Positions 48,368-61,254 of a stretch of DNA of 64,000 bases are shown here, piece by piece. Position 1 is the first letter of the stretch. Every line of letters begins with the position of its first letter. A model generated the notes under the pieces. It made no database searches and was not told the DNA's origin. It worked only from the letters and a program-made list of their open reading frames with translations. Source of the stretch: Rhizobacter koreensis (GTDB taxonomy: Bacteria > Pseudomonadota > Gammaproteobacteria > Burkholderiales > Burkholderiaceae_C); the NCBI RefSeq assembly GCF_013366375.1, contig NZ_JABWMJ010000001.1, positions 806,001 to 870,000 of the forward strand, in the 5' to 3' direction. Made by a program: the position numbers and the translations under genes.

Positions 48368-48407
48368 CCGGCCGCACGCCCGCCCGATCGAGGCGGCGTG
48401 CGGCCGG
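48368..48407 (+). terminator. 13-bp GC-rich hairpin after the binding-protein gene
   Basis: CCGGCCGCACGCC (48368-48380) pairs perfectly with GGCGTGCGGCCGG (48395-48407), and the loop can form four further inner pairs with one bulge. It lies 28 nt after the binding-protein stop and 24 nt before the LivH start. Without a U-tract it probably limits read-through or shields the upstream mRNA, raising binding-protein output over the permeases. Confidence 0.55.
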
Positions 48408-48431
48408 ACCCGGCACCGGCCGGAGAACCGC

Positions 48432-49316
48432 ATGAACCCATTCGACATCCCGATCCAGGCCTTCCTCGGCCAGCTCCTGCTCGGTCTCGTGAACGGCTCG
48501 TTCTACGCGATGCTGAGCCTGGGCCTGGCGGTGATCTTCGGCCTGCTCGGCATCGTCAACTTCGCCCACGGCGCGCTCTACATGATCGGCGCCTACGTCG
48601 GCTTCGTGCTGCTCGAGAACTTCGGCGTCAACTACTGGCTCGCGCTCGTCATCGCGCCTCTGCTGGTCGGCGTGCTCGGCGTGGTGATCGAGCGCCTGCT
48701 GCTGCGGCACCTCTATCACGTCGATCCGATCTACGGGCTCCTGCTGACGTTCGGGCTTGCGCTGATCGCCGAGGGCGTGTTCCGCAGCCAGTTCGGCGTG
48801 TCGGGACAGTCGTATCCCGTGCCCGAGCTGCTGCAGGGCGCGACCGACCTCGGCTTCATGATCCTGCCGAACTATCGCGCGTGGGTCGTGGTCGCCTCGC
48901 TCGCGGTGTGCCTCGGCACCTGGTACCTGATCGAGCGCACGCCGCTCGGCGCCACGCTGCGCGCCGGCACCGAGAACCCCAAGCTCGTGCAGGCGTTCGG
49001 CATCAACGTGCCGCGCATGGTGATGCTGACCTACGCCGCTGGCGCGGGCCTGGCGGCGCTGGCCGGCGTGCTCGCCGCGCCGGTGATCCAGGTCAACCCG
49101 CTCATGGGATCGAACCTCATCATCATCGTGTTCGCGGTGGTCGTGATCGGCGGCATGGGCTCGATCCTCGGCTCGATCATCACCGGCCTCGCGCTCGGGC
49201 TCGTCGAAGGTCTGACCAAGGTCTTCTACCCGGAAGCGTCGAGCATCGTCGTGTTCGTCATCATGGCGATCGTGCTGATGATCCGGCCGACCGGCCTGTT
49301 CGGGAAGGAAGCCTGA
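48432..49316 (+). CDS. branched-chain-type ABC transporter permease (LivH-like)
   Basis: The 294-residue LivH-type permease starts after GGAG at 8 nt. Motifs include LVNGSFYAMLSLGLAVIFGLLGIVNFAHGALYMIGAY with NFAHG, and VVIGGMGSILGSIITGLALGLVEG near the C-terminus. The normal length contrasts with the enlarged LivH at 10957. Confidence 0.87.
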   Translation: MNPFDIPIQAFLGQLLLGLVNGSFYAMLSLGLAVIFGLLGIVNFAHGALYMIGAYVGFVLLENFGVNYWLALVIAPLLVGVLGVVIERLLLRHLYHVDPIYGLLLTFGLALIAEGVFRSQFGVSGQSYPVPELLQGATDLGFMILPNYRAWVVVASLAVCLGTWYLIERTPLGATLRAGTENPKLVQAFGINVPRMVMLTYAAGAGLAALAGVLAAPVIQVNPLMGSNLIIIVFAVVVIGGMGSILGSIITGLALGLVEGLTKVFYPEASSIVVFVIMAIVLMIRPTGLFGKEA

Positions 49317-50365
49317 TGGCCGCGCAACCCTCTGCCGCCACGGCGGCCATCAGCCCTGCCGCCGTGCCCGTGAACGCGGCCTCGGACCCCTCGCGGCTCG
49401 GCCGCGTCGCGGTCTGGATCGGCCTCGCGCTGCTCGTGGTCGCGCCCTTCATCGGGCTCTACCCGGTGTTCGTGATGACCGCGCTCTGCTTCGCGATCTT
49501 CGCGTGTGCGTTCAACCTGCTGCTCGGCTACACCGGACTGCTCTCGTTCGGCCACGCCGCGTACTTCGCCGCCGCGGCCTACGGCACCGGCTGGCTGGTG
49601 CGTTCGGCGGGCCTTTCGCCCGAGCTCGGCGTGCTCGCCGGCACCGCGGGCGCCGCGCTGCTCGGCCTGGTGGTCGGGATGATCGCGATCCGGCGCCAGG
49701 GCATCTATTTCGCGATGACGACGCTGGCGCTCGCGCAGATGGTCTATTTCGTGTTCCTGCAGGCGCCGTTCACCGGCGGCGAGGACGGCCTGCAGGGCGT
49801 GCCGCGCGGCAAGCTGCTCGGCGTCGTCCCGCTCGCCAGCACCGTGCGCGAGCCGCTGTTCGGCGTGATCCCGCTGCCGCCCGACGTCGTCATGTACTTC
49901 GTCGTGCTCGCCGTCTTCATCGCGGTGTTCCTGTTCATCCAGCGCATCGTCCACTCGCCGTACGGCCAGGTGCTGAAGGCGATCCGCGAGAACGAGCCGC
50001 GCGCGGTCTCGCTCGGCTACGACGTCGACCGCTACAAGCTGCTGGCGTTCGTGCTGTCGACCGCGCTGGCAGGGCTCGGCGGTTCGCTGAAGGCGCTGGT
50101 GCTCGGCTTCGCCACCCTCACCGACGCGCACTGGTCGCTGTCGGGCGAAGTGGTGCTGATGACGCTGCTCGGCGGCATGGGCACCTTCGTCGGGCCGGTG
50201 CTCGGCGCGTTCACGATCATCGGCCTGCAGAACCTGCTCGCCGACCGTGCCGGCGAGTGGGTCAACGTGATCATCGGGGTCATCTTCGTGGTCTGCGTGG
50301 TCGCGTTCCGGCGCGGCTTCGTCGGCGAGCTGCTCGCCTGGCAGCGCCGCCGGCGCGGCTCGTGA
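49316..50365 (+). CDS. branched-chain-type ABC transporter permease (LivM-like)
   Basis: The protein has 349 residues from the ATG at 49316, which shares a base with the LivH stop (TGATG). After a 30-residue cytoplasmic tail come about nine helices with LLGYTGLLSFGHAAYFAAAAYGT and GGEDGLQGVPRG, the LivM signatures. The C-terminal half has LSTALAGLGGSLKALVLGFATL and TLLGGMGTFVGPVLGAF. It closes the third HAAT operon. Confidence 0.87.
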   Translation: MAAQPSAATAAISPAAVPVNAASDPSRLGRVAVWIGLALLVVAPFIGLYPVFVMTALCFAIFACAFNLLLGYTGLLSFGHAAYFAAAAYGTGWLVRSAGLSPELGVLAGTAGAALLGLVVGMIAIRRQGIYFAMTTLALAQMVYFVFLQAPFTGGEDGLQGVPRGKLLGVVPLASTVREPLFGVIPLPPDVVMYFVVLAVFIAVFLFIQRIVHSPYGQVLKAIRENEPRAVSLGYDVDRYKLLAFVLSTALAGLGGSLKALVLGFATLTDAHWSLSGEVVLMTLLGGMGTFVGPVLGAFTIIGLQNLLADRAGEWVNVIIGVIFVVCVVAFRRGFVGELLAWQRRRRGS

Positions 50366-50461
50366 CCGCCCTCCGCGGCGAGTGAACCGGGTCGGCGGCG
50401 GGGTCGGCGTCGCGCGACGCGGCACCTCGGTAGACTGTCGGCGCAGCCACGAGGTCCATCG

Positions 50462-50860
50462 ATGAAACGCCTGACGAAACAAGACATCAGCAACAGCACC
50501 GGCACGCTCAACCCGGTCGGTCACGTGATCCTCGCGTTTCCCGACGACGCGGTGACAGGCCAGGCGGTCGACGCGCTGCGCGAGGCGCGCTTCGAGCCCG
50601 AGGACATCCTGGTCTACAAGGCCGACGAGGCGACGCCGCGCCTGCGCGAGCGCGTGCGCACCGCGAGCGAGGCCGCCGGTTTCGGCTACGAGATCACGCT
50701 GATGAAGCGCTACCTCGCGCTCGCCGAGCAGGGCAGCGGCTGGCTCATCGTCTTCGCGCCGACCGACGACTCGGTCGCGCGCCTGCTCGAGGTTGCGAAG
50801 CGCTTCGGCGCCCTTTGCGCGGTGCGCTACCACCGCCTCGCCAACGAAGACCTGCTGTAG
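50462..50860 (+). CDS. conserved hypothetical protein (about 130 residues)
   Basis: The 132-residue soluble protein has no signal peptide or membrane helix. The middle has an alpha/beta pattern (PVGHVILAFPDDAVTGQAVDALREARFEPEDILVYKADEATPRLRERV) that resembles a small sensor or stress-protein fold, ending with LLEVAKRFGALCAVRYHRLANEDLL. I do not recognise a named family. GAGG lies 8 nt before the ATG, and a -10-like TAGACT lies about 30 nt upstream, so it probably has its own promoter. It converges with ruvB, 7 bp between stops. Confidence 0.75.
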   Translation: MKRLTKQDISNSTGTLNPVGHVILAFPDDAVTGQAVDALREARFEPEDILVYKADEATPRLRERVRTASEAAGFGYEITLMKRYLALAEQGSGWLIVFAPTDDSVARLLEVAKRFGALCAVRYHRLANEDLL

Positions 50861-50867
50861 AGGGCGC

Positions 50868-51947
<1,080 letters not shown>

Positions 51948-51952
51948 GCCAC

Positions 51953-51958
51953 ATTATC
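51953..51958 (-). promoter_or_regulatory. GATAAT box 5 nt before the ruvB start codon
   Basis: GATAAT differs from the -10 consensus at one base. With only GTGGC between it and the ATG, transcription would start at or next to the initiation codon, giving a leaderless mRNA. No ribosome site is visible. A good -35 is not evident. Confidence 0.35.
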
Positions 51959-52019
51959 GGTCGCGCGTCCTCAGCGGCGCAGCGTGCCCACCCTTGCGCC
52001 ACCCCTGCCGAGCCTCTCG

Positions 52020-52586
52020 ATGACCCCGCTCACCGCTTCTTCGCTGCGCGCGCCGCGCGCTGCTTCTCTGCTGTCCGCGTCGCGCCGTTCGATCGCCTTC
52101 TCTGCCGCACGCCTTGCCGCCGCGTGCCTGCTCGGCACGGCGCCGCTGTTCGTTGCCGCCGCGCCCGAGGCGCGCGCCGGCGACATCCGCATCGTCGACG
52201 CGGTCGCGGCGCCGACGCTCGCCGGCAACCCGAACGGCGTGATGTACATCGGCGAGATGACCAACGGCGGAGCGCGTGCCGACCGCCTCGTCGGCGCGAG
52301 CACGCCAATCGCCGCGCGCGTCGAGCTGCACACGATGGGTGTCGACGCGCAGGGCGTGATGCGCATGCGGCCCGCCGGGCCGATCGCGCTCGAGCCGAAC
52401 GCTCCGGTGCGCATGCAGCGCGGTCATGGCCTGCACCTGATGCTGATGGAGCTCAAGCGCCCGCTGAAGGCAGGCGAGACGTTCCCCGCGACCCTCGAGT
52501 TCGAGCGCGCCGGCAAGACCCAGATCACGGTGCGGGTCGATGCGGCCGGCCCGGCGCAGCCTGGCGGAATGAACCACAAGCCTTGA
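52020..52586 (+). CDS. PCu(A)C-family periplasmic copper chaperone
   Basis: The protein has 188 residues from the ATG at 52020. A long N-terminal export signal (up to about residue 50, APEARA) precedes the domain starting DIRIVDAVAAPTLAGNPNGVMYIGEMTNGG. The copper motif H-x-M...M...H-x-M is present: ELHTMGVDAQGVMRM and, about 20 residues later, GHGLHLMLM. It carries Cu(I) to the CuA centre of cytochrome oxidase, often with SCO proteins; one lies at 22835. It lies alone between ruvB and ruvA on the other strand. Confidence 0.82.
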   Translation: MTPLTASSLRAPRAASLLSASRRSIAFSAARLAAACLLGTAPLFVAAAPEARAGDIRIVDAVAAPTLAGNPNGVMYIGEMTNGGARADRLVGASTPIAARVELHTMGVDAQGVMRMRPAGPIALEPNAPVRMQRGHGLHLMLMELKRPLKAGETFPATLEFERAGKTQITVRVDAAGPAQPGGMNHKP

Positions 52587-52592
52587 TCGCTG

Positions 52593-52610
52593 CGCCTCGT
52601 GCGCGAGGCG
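52593..52610 (+). terminator. hairpin directly after the copper chaperone gene
   Basis: CGCCTCG pairs with CGAGGCG around a TGCG tetraloop, 6 nt after the stop. There is no U-tract, but the location between convergent genes (the chaperone and ruvA) fits a transcript end. Confidence 0.4.
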
Positions 52611-52730
52611 AGTGACCGCTCGCGTTGCCGTCAGGCTTCGTCGCGTGAGCGGCGCGCGCCCTGTGCCCACCGGTCGCCCGCGAACCGAGCGAGCGCAGCC
52701 GGCAGCGCCTGGCCGCGCCGCCGGCCCGGC

Positions 52731-53303
52731 TCAACGCGCGAGCGCCTTGAGCGCCAGCTTGATGCCGTCGCTCACGCCGACGTCCGCGGGCAGCGCCTTC
52801 AGCGCGGCGGCGGCCTCGCGGTCGCTGTAGCCGAGCGCGACCAGCGCCTGCAGGATGTCGGCCTGCGCCGGGTTGGCGACGCTCGCGGGCGCAACCACGG
52901 CGTCGCCGAGCTTGCCCTTGAGCTCGAGCAGCAGGCGTTCGGCCGTCTTCTTGCCGATGCCGGGCACCTTGATCAGACGGCCGCTCTCCTGGTGCGCGAC
53001 CGCGCGCGCGAGCTCGTCGACGCTGAGGCCCGAAAGGATGGCGAGCGCGGTGCGCGGCCCGACTCCCGAGATCTTCACCAGCAGGCGGAACGTCGCGCGC
53101 TCCTCGTGGGTGAGGAAGCCGAACAGGATCTGCGCGTCCTCGCGCACCACGAAGTGCGTCAGCAGCGCGACGCGCTCGCCGAGCCCGGGCAGGTTGTAGA
53201 ACGTGCTCATCGGCACGTCGACCTCGTAGCCGACCCCCGCGACGTCGACCAGCAGTTGCGGCGGCGACTTCTCCGCGAGGGTTCCGACGAGCCGTCCGAT
53301 CAT
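52731..53303 (-). CDS. ruvA: Holliday junction branch migration protein RuvA
   Basis: The protein has 190 residues from the ATG at 53303 ([28 protein letters not shown]). Three domains are clear: the OB-fold (1-65), two helix-hairpin-helix units ([15 protein letters not shown] and [19 protein letters not shown]) and the small C-terminal domain that contacts RuvB ([20 protein letters not shown]). It binds four-way junctions. RuvC is not next to it. A GATAAT box lies 6 nt before the ATG. Confidence 0.93.
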   Translation of the reverse strand: MIGRLVGTLAEKSPPQLLVDVAGVGYEVDVPMSTFYNLPGLGERVALLTHFVVREDAQILFGFLTHEERATFRLLVKISGVGPRTALAILSGLSVDELARAVAHQESGRLIKVPGIGKKTAERLLLELKGKLGDAVVAPASVANPAQADILQALVALGYSDREAAAALKALPADVGVSDGIKLALKALAR

Positions 53304-53309
53304 GCGGCG

Positions 53310-53315
53310 ATTATC
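53310..53315 (-). promoter_or_regulatory. GATAAT box 6 nt before the ruvA start codon
   Basis: The hexamer and spacing match those before ruvB and hemJ (GATAAT, then CGCCGC, then ATG). It is a possible -10 of a leaderless transcript. No -35 is convincing. Confidence 0.35.
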
Positions 53316-53386
53316 CGGTGGCGCTCCGACGCGCCGGTGGCCGCTGCGGGACAATCGGCCCCCATGCGGACCGCTCCGGAGCGCCC

Positions 53387-54400
53387 TTGATCCTTCGCCA
53401 CGCCTTCATCCCGCCCGACAACCAGCGCCTCGCGCACCTGTGCGGCAGCCTCGACGAGCACCTGCGCACCATCGAGGCCGCGCTCGACGTCCGCATCGTC
53501 CGCCGCAACGAGTCGTTCCGCGTCGAAGGCACCAAGGCGCACGCGGAACGTGCGGTCGCGCTGCTGCAGGACCTCTACGGGCGCGCGCAGCGACCGATCT
53601 CGGCCGAGGAGGTCGAGCTCGGCCTGATGGAAGCGCTCGCCGACGAGGCGGCACCGCGCCGCGAGAAGAAGCCGCGCCTCGCGCTCGCCGGCAACGGCGG
53701 CGACGCTCGGGCGGCCGAGGGCGCCCCCGCCGAGTCGCGCATCGTCCTGCAGACGCGGCGCAGCGGGCTGACGGGCCGCACGCCGAACCAGCACGACTAC
53801 CTGCGCAACATCATCGAGCACGACGTCACCTTCGGCATCGGCCCGGCGGGCACCGGCAAGACCTACCTCGCGGTCGCCTGCGCGGTCGACGCGCTCGAGC
53901 GCAGCACGGTGCAGCGCATCATCCTCACGCGGCCGGCAGTCGAGGCCGGCGAGCGGCTCGGCTTCCTGCCCGGCGACCTGTCGCAGAAGGTCGATCCGTA
54001 CCTGCGACCGCTCTACGACGCGCTTTACGAGCTGATGGGCATCGAGCGCGTCGGCAAGGCGTTCGAGAAGGGCACCATCGAGGTCGCGCCGCTCGCCTTC
54101 ATGCGCGGCCGCACGCTCAACCACGCCTTCGTGATCCTCGACGAGGCGCAGAACACGACGCCCGAGCAGATGAAGATGTTTCTCACCCGCATCGGCTTCG
54201 GCGCCAAGGCGGTGGTCACCGGCGACATCAGTCAGATCGACCTGCCGCGCGGTGCGGTGTCGGGCCTCGTGGACGCCGAGCGCGTGCTGCGCAACGTGAA
54301 GGGCATCGCGACCACCCACTTCACCGCGGCCGACGTGGTACGCCACCCGCTCGTCGCCAAGATCGTCGATGCCTACGCGGCGGCCAGCCGGGGCGACTGA
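53387..54400 (+). CDS. PhoH family ATPase
   Basis: The protein has 337 residues from a TTG at 53387, with GGAG 5 nt upstream; no in-frame ATG fits. The N-terminal KH-like part ([27 protein letters not shown]) binds nucleic acid in relatives. The PhoH ATPase domain has Walker [20 protein letters not shown], the [27 protein letters not shown] signature and Walker [22 protein letters not shown]. PhoH proteins with a neighbouring YbeY are linked to ribosomal RNA handling. The ybeY gene overlaps its 3' end by 32 bp. Confidence 0.87.
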   Translation: MILRHAFIPPDNQRLAHLCGSLDEHLRTIEAALDVRIVRRNESFRVEGTKAHAERAVALLQDLYGRAQRPISAEEVELGLMEALADEAAPRREKKPRLALAGNGGDARAAEGAPAESRIVLQTRRSGLTGRTPNQHDYLRNIIEHDVTFGIGPAGTGKTYLAVACAVDALERSTVQRIILTRPAVEAGERLGFLPGDLSQKVDPYLRPLYDALYELMGIERVGKAFEKGTIEVAPLAFMRGRTLNHAFVILDEAQNTTPEQMKMFLTRIGFGAKAVVTGDISQIDLPRGAVSGLVDAERVLRNVKGIATTHFTAADVVRHPLVAKIVDAYAAASRGD

Positions 54401-54938
54401 GCGCGCGGGGGGCGGCGCGGCGCCGCCGGCTGCGGCAGCGCGCGCCACGCCCGCACGCGGCACGGCACCGCCGCTTCAGCTGTCGCTGCAGTTCGCCGAC
54501 CCTGTGCATCGCGCGGTGCTGGCGCGCCACCGCGTCGCGCGCTGGATTCGCGCCGCGCTGGCCGCGCCGGCCGAGATCACGGTGCGGATCGTCGATGCCG
54601 ACGAAGGCCGCGAGCTCAACCGCACGTATCGGGCCAAGGACTACGCGACGAACGTGCTGACGTTCGACTACGCGCGCGAGCCGGTGGTGGTCGCCGACCT
54701 CGTGCTCTGCGCGCCAGTCGTCGAGCGCGAGGCAGCCGAGCAGGGCATCGGCCTCGACGCGCACTACGCGCACCTGCTGGTGCACGGGGCCCTGCATGCG
54801 CAGGGGTTCGACCACGAGTCCGACTTGGAGGCCGGGGCGATGGAAGCGCGCGAGACCGCGATCCTCGCCCGGCTGGGCTTCGCCGATCCCTACGCCGGGT
54901 CGGACGCGCCGCGCATCACCGATCACCCCGGCGGCTAG
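54369..54938 (+). CDS. ybeY: endoribonuclease YbeY (rRNA maturation factor)
   Basis: The protein has 189 residues from the ATG at 54369 inside the end of phoH. The first 35 residues are low-complexity and may not all be translated. The core has [18 protein letters not shown] and the zinc motif [14 protein letters not shown], with three His and the Asp in place, ending in M-x-ARE-x8-GF. It takes part in 16S rRNA 3'-end processing and ribosome quality control. Confidence 0.88.
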   Translation: MPTRRPAGATERAGGGAAPPAAAARATPARGTAPPLQLSLQFADPVHRAVLARHRVARWIRAALAAPAEITVRIVDADEGRELNRTYRAKDYATNVLTFDYAREPVVVADLVLCAPVVEREAAEQGIGLDAHYAHLLVHGALHAQGFDHESDLEAGAMEARETAILARLGFADPYAGSDAPRITDHPGG

Positions 54939-55064
54939 CGCGCAGGCCACGCGATCGCCGCGTTCGAGTCGGACGCGTTCAGGGCTGCCGATCGACGTCG
55001 GCGGAACCGGTCCGCTGCTCGCGCTTGTGCCGTCAGCGCGGTGCCGTGAGCGGACGCCGGCCGC

Positions 55065-56162
55065 TCACGGCGTCCGCCCGATGTAGCGCTTGCGCCAGAA
55101 GTACGCGCTCATCGCCGCGCCGATCGCGAGCAACAGCACGAACGCGATCCAGAAGCCGCGCGGGCTGTGGATCAGCGGGAGCTTCTCGAAGTTCATGCCG
55201 AAGAAGCCGGTGACCAGGTTGAGCGGCAGGAAGATCGCCGTCAGCACGGTCAGCGTGCGCATGATGTCGTTGGTGCGGTGGCTCTGCGCCGAGAAGTGCA
55301 TCTGCACCGCGGTCTCGGCCGACGCCTCGAGGCGTCGCACGTGGCTCAGCACGCGCTCGATGTGCTCGAGCACGTCGCGCGAGCGCACCCGCAGCACCTC
55401 GCGCTCGCGGCTCGCCGCCGGATCGGTCGGCGGCGGCCACTCGTCGAGGGCGTCGATCCATTCGCTGATCGCCGAGCGCTGGTCCTCGCAGGTGTCCTCG
55501 AGCAGGTGCATCGCGTTGCGCGACGCGAGCAGCGTCTGCCAGCTCACGATGCCGCCGCGCGGGTCGAACAGGGCCTGCTGCTGGGCGTCGAGCTGGCGCG
55601 TCAGCACGCGGCGCAGCTCGAGGTAGCTGTCGACCATGAAGTTGACCATTCGCAGCATCAGGTCCGCGGGGCTCGGCGGCGTGCGCGCGACGCTGCGCAC
55701 GTCGGTCGCCGGCATCTGGTTCTGCAGGCGGTTGGCGAAGAAGTCGCGCACCACGCAGTCGTTCGGGTGCACCGTCAGCAGCAAGCGGTCGAAGAGGGCG
55801 AAGCCGACCGGGCTGGTGTCGACCGCCTGCAACGCGATGCCGGTCGGCGCCGCGCGTCCGAGCGGCGGCTCGCCGGTCTCGGCAAGGCCGGCGGCCGGTG
55901 CCGCGAGGCGCCGGAACACCAGGATGTCGTACCACGACGTGTAGTCGTAGGTCGACGGCAGCTGGGCGTTCAGCAGGTCGCTGACGTGCAGGTCGACGAG
56001 CTGCGCGCCGGTCCAGCGCTGCAGCGCGGTCTGCAGGTCCACGAGCTGCGCGCGCAGGTCGCCGCGCACCGCGGCGACCCAGCAGTAACCGCTGGCGGGC
56101 AGGTTATCGGGGAGCCCGGCAAGCTCGGCGAAACGGTCGCCGTCGATGTGGAAGACGCGCAC
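55065..56162 (-). CDS. CorA-family divalent cation transporter
   Basis: The 365-residue protein has a large N-terminal cytoplasmic domain (about 1-300) with long helices, followed by two C-terminal transmembrane helices. The pore signature GMN is present in NLVTGFFGMNFEKLPLIHSPRGFW. The second helix ends in a basic tail (WRKRYIGRTP). It could be a magnesium channel or a ZntB-type exporter, which the sequence alone does not decide. It is directly downstream of hemB (16 bp), so it is probably cotranscribed. Confidence 0.82.
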   Translation of the reverse strand: MRVFHIDGDRFAELAGLPDNLPASGYCWVAAVRGDLRAQLVDLQTALQRWTGAQLVDLHVSDLLNAQLPSTYDYTSWYDILVFRRLAAPAAGLAETGEPPLGRAAPTGIALQAVDTSPVGFALFDRLLLTVHPNDCVVRDFFANRLQNQMPATDVRSVARTPPSPADLMLRMVNFMVDSYLELRRVLTRQLDAQQQALFDPRGGIVSWQTLLASRNAMHLLEDTCEDQRSAISEWIDALDEWPPPTDPAASREREVLRVRSRDVLEHIERVLSHVRRLEASAETAVQMHFSAQSHRTNDIMRTLTVLTAIFLPLNLVTGFFGMNFEKLPLIHSPRGFWIAFVLLLAIGAAMSAYFWRKRYIGRTP

Positions 56163-56178
56163 CGTGGCGGCGTCCGGC

Positions 56179-58916
<2,738 letters not shown>

Positions 58917-59022
58917 CCACTCCGCCGCGCGCGGCGATCGCGCCGGCCCCCGACCCCGGCGCCTTCTGCGGCAACGCCCGGCGGGTACGATCGCCCCCTT
59001 TCGCACCGCCCGCGACCCTTTC

Positions 59023-59346
59023 GTGTACTACCAGCGCCACATCTTCTTCTGCCTGAACGAACGCCCGAACGGCGAGGATTCGTGTGCGCAGCACGGTGCC
59101 CAGGCCGGCTTCGCGCACTGCAAGGATCGCGTCAAGGGCGAGCGCCTCGCCGGCCCGGGCGGCGTGCGCGTCAACAAGGCGGGCTGCCTCGACCGCTGCG
59201 CGGGCGGGCCGGTCGCCGTGGTCTACCCGGAAGGCGTCTGGTACACCTACGTCGACAAGGACGACATCGACGAGATCGTCGATTCGCACCTGAAGAACGG
59301 CCAGGTCGTAGAGCGCCTCGTGCTGCCGCCGAACGTCGGCCGCTGA
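59023..59346 (+). CDS. thioredoxin-like (2Fe-2S) ferredoxin
   Basis: The protein has 107 residues from a GTG at 59023 (YYQRHIFFCLN). Cluster ligand candidates are Cys10, Cys21 or Cys33, Cys55 and Cys59, with the typical VNKAGCLDRCAGGPVAVVYPEGVWY at 50-74. It belongs to the thioredoxin-fold 2Fe-2S ferredoxins, electron carriers or cluster donors. The next gene starts within its stop region, so the two are cotranscribed. Confidence 0.83.
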   Translation: MYYQRHIFFCLNERPNGEDSCAQHGAQAGFAHCKDRVKGERLAGPGGVRVNKAGCLDRCAGGPVAVVYPEGVWYTYVDKDDIDEIVDSHLKNGQVVERLVLPPNVGR

Positions 59347-59984
59347 TGAACCCGCGCACCGTCCGCCAGGCGATCGCCGGCCCTGCCGGGGCGATCGAGT
59401 GCGCGATCGACGTGCCGGGCGGCGCGCCGCGCGGCATCGCGGTGCTCTGTCACCCCCACCCGCAACAGGGCGGAACGCTCGACAACAAGGTGGTGCAGAC
59501 GCTGGCGCGCGCCTTCGTGCAGCTCGGCTGGCGGAGCGTGCGCTTCAACTTTCGCGGCGTCGGTGGCTCGGCCGGCAGCTGGGACGCGGGCGTCGGCGAG
59601 GTCGACGACGCGTTCGCCGTGCTGCAGGCGTTCCGCAACGACGCCGCCGGCGCGCCGCAGCCCTACGCGCTCGGCGGCTTCTCGTTCGGCGGCTTCGTCG
59701 CCGCGGCGGTAACCGAGCGCATGGGCGAGGATCGCCCGCAGCGCCTGGTGCTGGTAGGCCCGTCGACGCAGAAGCAGCAGGTGCCGCCGGTGCCTGCCGA
59801 TACGGTGGTGATCCACGGCGAGAGCGACGAGATCGTGCCGCTCGGCGCGACGCTCGACTGGGCCCGCCCGCAGGCGCTGCCGGTCGTCGTGATCCCCGGT
59901 GTCGGCCACTTCTTCCACGGCTCGCTGCCGCTGCTGAAATCGGTGGTGCTGCGCGAGCTGCACGAGCTCGGGCCGGCGGCCTGA
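59346..59984 (+). CDS. small alpha/beta hydrolase
   Basis: The protein has 212 residues from the ATG at 59346. The fold is typical of the short DUF-type serine hydrolases: VLCHPHPQQGGTLDNKVVQTLARAF, VRFNFRGVGGSAGSWDAG, nucleophile Ser in GGFSFGGFVAA (about residue 115), Asp in VIHGESDEIVPL and His in VIPGVGHFFHG. The substrate is unknown. It shares a base with the ferredoxin stop. Confidence 0.83.
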   Translation: MNPRTVRQAIAGPAGAIECAIDVPGGAPRGIAVLCHPHPQQGGTLDNKVVQTLARAFVQLGWRSVRFNFRGVGGSAGSWDAGVGEVDDAFAVLQAFRNDAAGAPQPYALGGFSFGGFVAAAVTERMGEDRPQRLVLVGPSTQKQQVPPVPADTVVIHGESDEIVPLGATLDWARPQALPVVVIPGVGHFFHGSLPLLKSVVLRELHELGPAA

Positions 59985-60031
59985 CCCTCGCTTTCTTTCT
60001 TCTTTCCCGCTCCTCCCGGTTCCTGGTCCCG

Positions 60032-61213
60032 ATGAAACGATTCCTTTCCGTCGCCGCCGTCTTCGTCTGCTCGACCCTCGTGTCGATCGCCAGCTGGGCC
60101 CAGGCGCTGCAGCCGCCCGAGGTCGCCGCCAAGAGCTACTTCGTGCTCGACGTGACGACCAACCAGCCGCTCGGCGAACGCGATGCCGACGCGCGCTCGG
60201 ACCCGGCATCGCTCACCAAGCTGATGACGGCGTACGTGGTGTTCCAGGCGCTGCGCGACAAGCGGCTCACGCTCGAGCAGCCGCTCTCGGTGTCGCAGCG
60301 CGCGTGGGCCGAGCGCAAGGGCGGCGGCTCGCTGATGTTCATCGACACGACCATGACGCCCAAGGTCGACGAGCTGCTGCGCGGCCTCATCGTGCAGAGC
60401 GGCAACGACGCCGCGGTCGCGCTCGCCGAGGGCGTGGCGGGCAGCGTCGACGCGTTCGTGCAGATGATGAACCGCCAGGCGCAGGCGTTCGGTCTCAAGA
60501 ACACGGCGTTCAAGAACGCGACCGGGCTCACCGAGGCGGGCCACTACAGCAGCGCGCGCGACATGGGGATCATCGCGGCGCGCATCATTCGCGACTTCCC
60601 CGAGTACTTCCCGTACTACTCGATCAAGGAATATCGCTACAACAACATCACGCAGCCGAACCGCAACCTGCTGCTGCGGCGCGACCCCAGCGTCGACGGC
60701 ATGAAGACCGGCTACACCGAGGCCGCCGGCTACTGCCTGCTCGCGACCGCGCAGCGCGACTACCCGAACCTCGCCACCGGCAGCGCCGCCGGCAAGCGTC
60801 GCGTCCTGGCGGTGGTGATGAACACCACGTCGATGGAGGCGCGCGCCAGCGAGGCGCAGAAGCTCCTGAACTGGGGCTTCCAGGCGTTCGACACGGTGCG
60901 CCTGTTCGAGGACGGCAAGCCCATCGTCACGCCGCGGGTCTGGAAGGGCAAGGAACCCGAGGCCAAGCTCGGCGCCGCCGGCGGGCTCTTCGTCAGCGTG
61001 CCGCGCGGCGAGGGCGCCAAGCTGCAGAGCAAGGTCGAGCGCACCGACCCGCTGGTCGCGCCCCTGTCCAAGGGCCAGCGCGTCGGCACGATCCGCGTCA
61101 GCACCGCGGGCGGCACCCAGGTTGCCGAGGTGCCGCTGGTCGCGCTCGAGGCGGTCGAGCAGGCCGGCATCTTCGGGCGCGCCTGGGACGCCATCCGCCT
61201 CTGGATCAAGTAA
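60032..61213 (+). CDS. dacC: D-alanyl-D-alanine carboxypeptidase (PBP5/6 type)
   Basis: The protein has 393 residues from the ATG at 60032. A signal peptide (MKRFLSVAAVFVCSTLVSIASWA) precedes the penicillin-binding domain with SxxK at Ser60-Lys63, SxN at Ser123-Gly-Asn125 and KTG at Lys225-Gly227. After about residue 290 comes the PBP5-type beta domain and a C-terminal amphipathic anchor (GRAWDAIRLWIK). It trims the terminal D-Ala of peptidoglycan at the inner membrane's outer face. Its leader is a long pyrimidine-rich tract with no clear ribosome site. Among related names, dacC or dacA cannot be told apart. Confidence 0.88.
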   Translation: MKRFLSVAAVFVCSTLVSIASWAQALQPPEVAAKSYFVLDVTTNQPLGERDADARSDPASLTKLMTAYVVFQALRDKRLTLEQPLSVSQRAWAERKGGGSLMFIDTTMTPKVDELLRGLIVQSGNDAAVALAEGVAGSVDAFVQMMNRQAQAFGLKNTAFKNATGLTEAGHYSSARDMGIIAARIIRDFPEYFPYYSIKEYRYNNITQPNRNLLLRRDPSVDGMKTGYTEAAGYCLLATAQRDYPNLATGSAAGKRRVLAVVMNTTSMEARASEAQKLLNWGFQAFDTVRLFEDGKPIVTPRVWKGKEPEAKLGAAGGLFVSVPRGEGAKLQSKVERTDPLVAPLSKGQRVGTIRVSTAGGTQVAEVPLVALEAVEQAGIFGRAWDAIRLWIK

Positions 61214-61254
61214 GCTGGCCCGCCTTCCCGAGCGCACCCGTTTCGAACCCCGCG

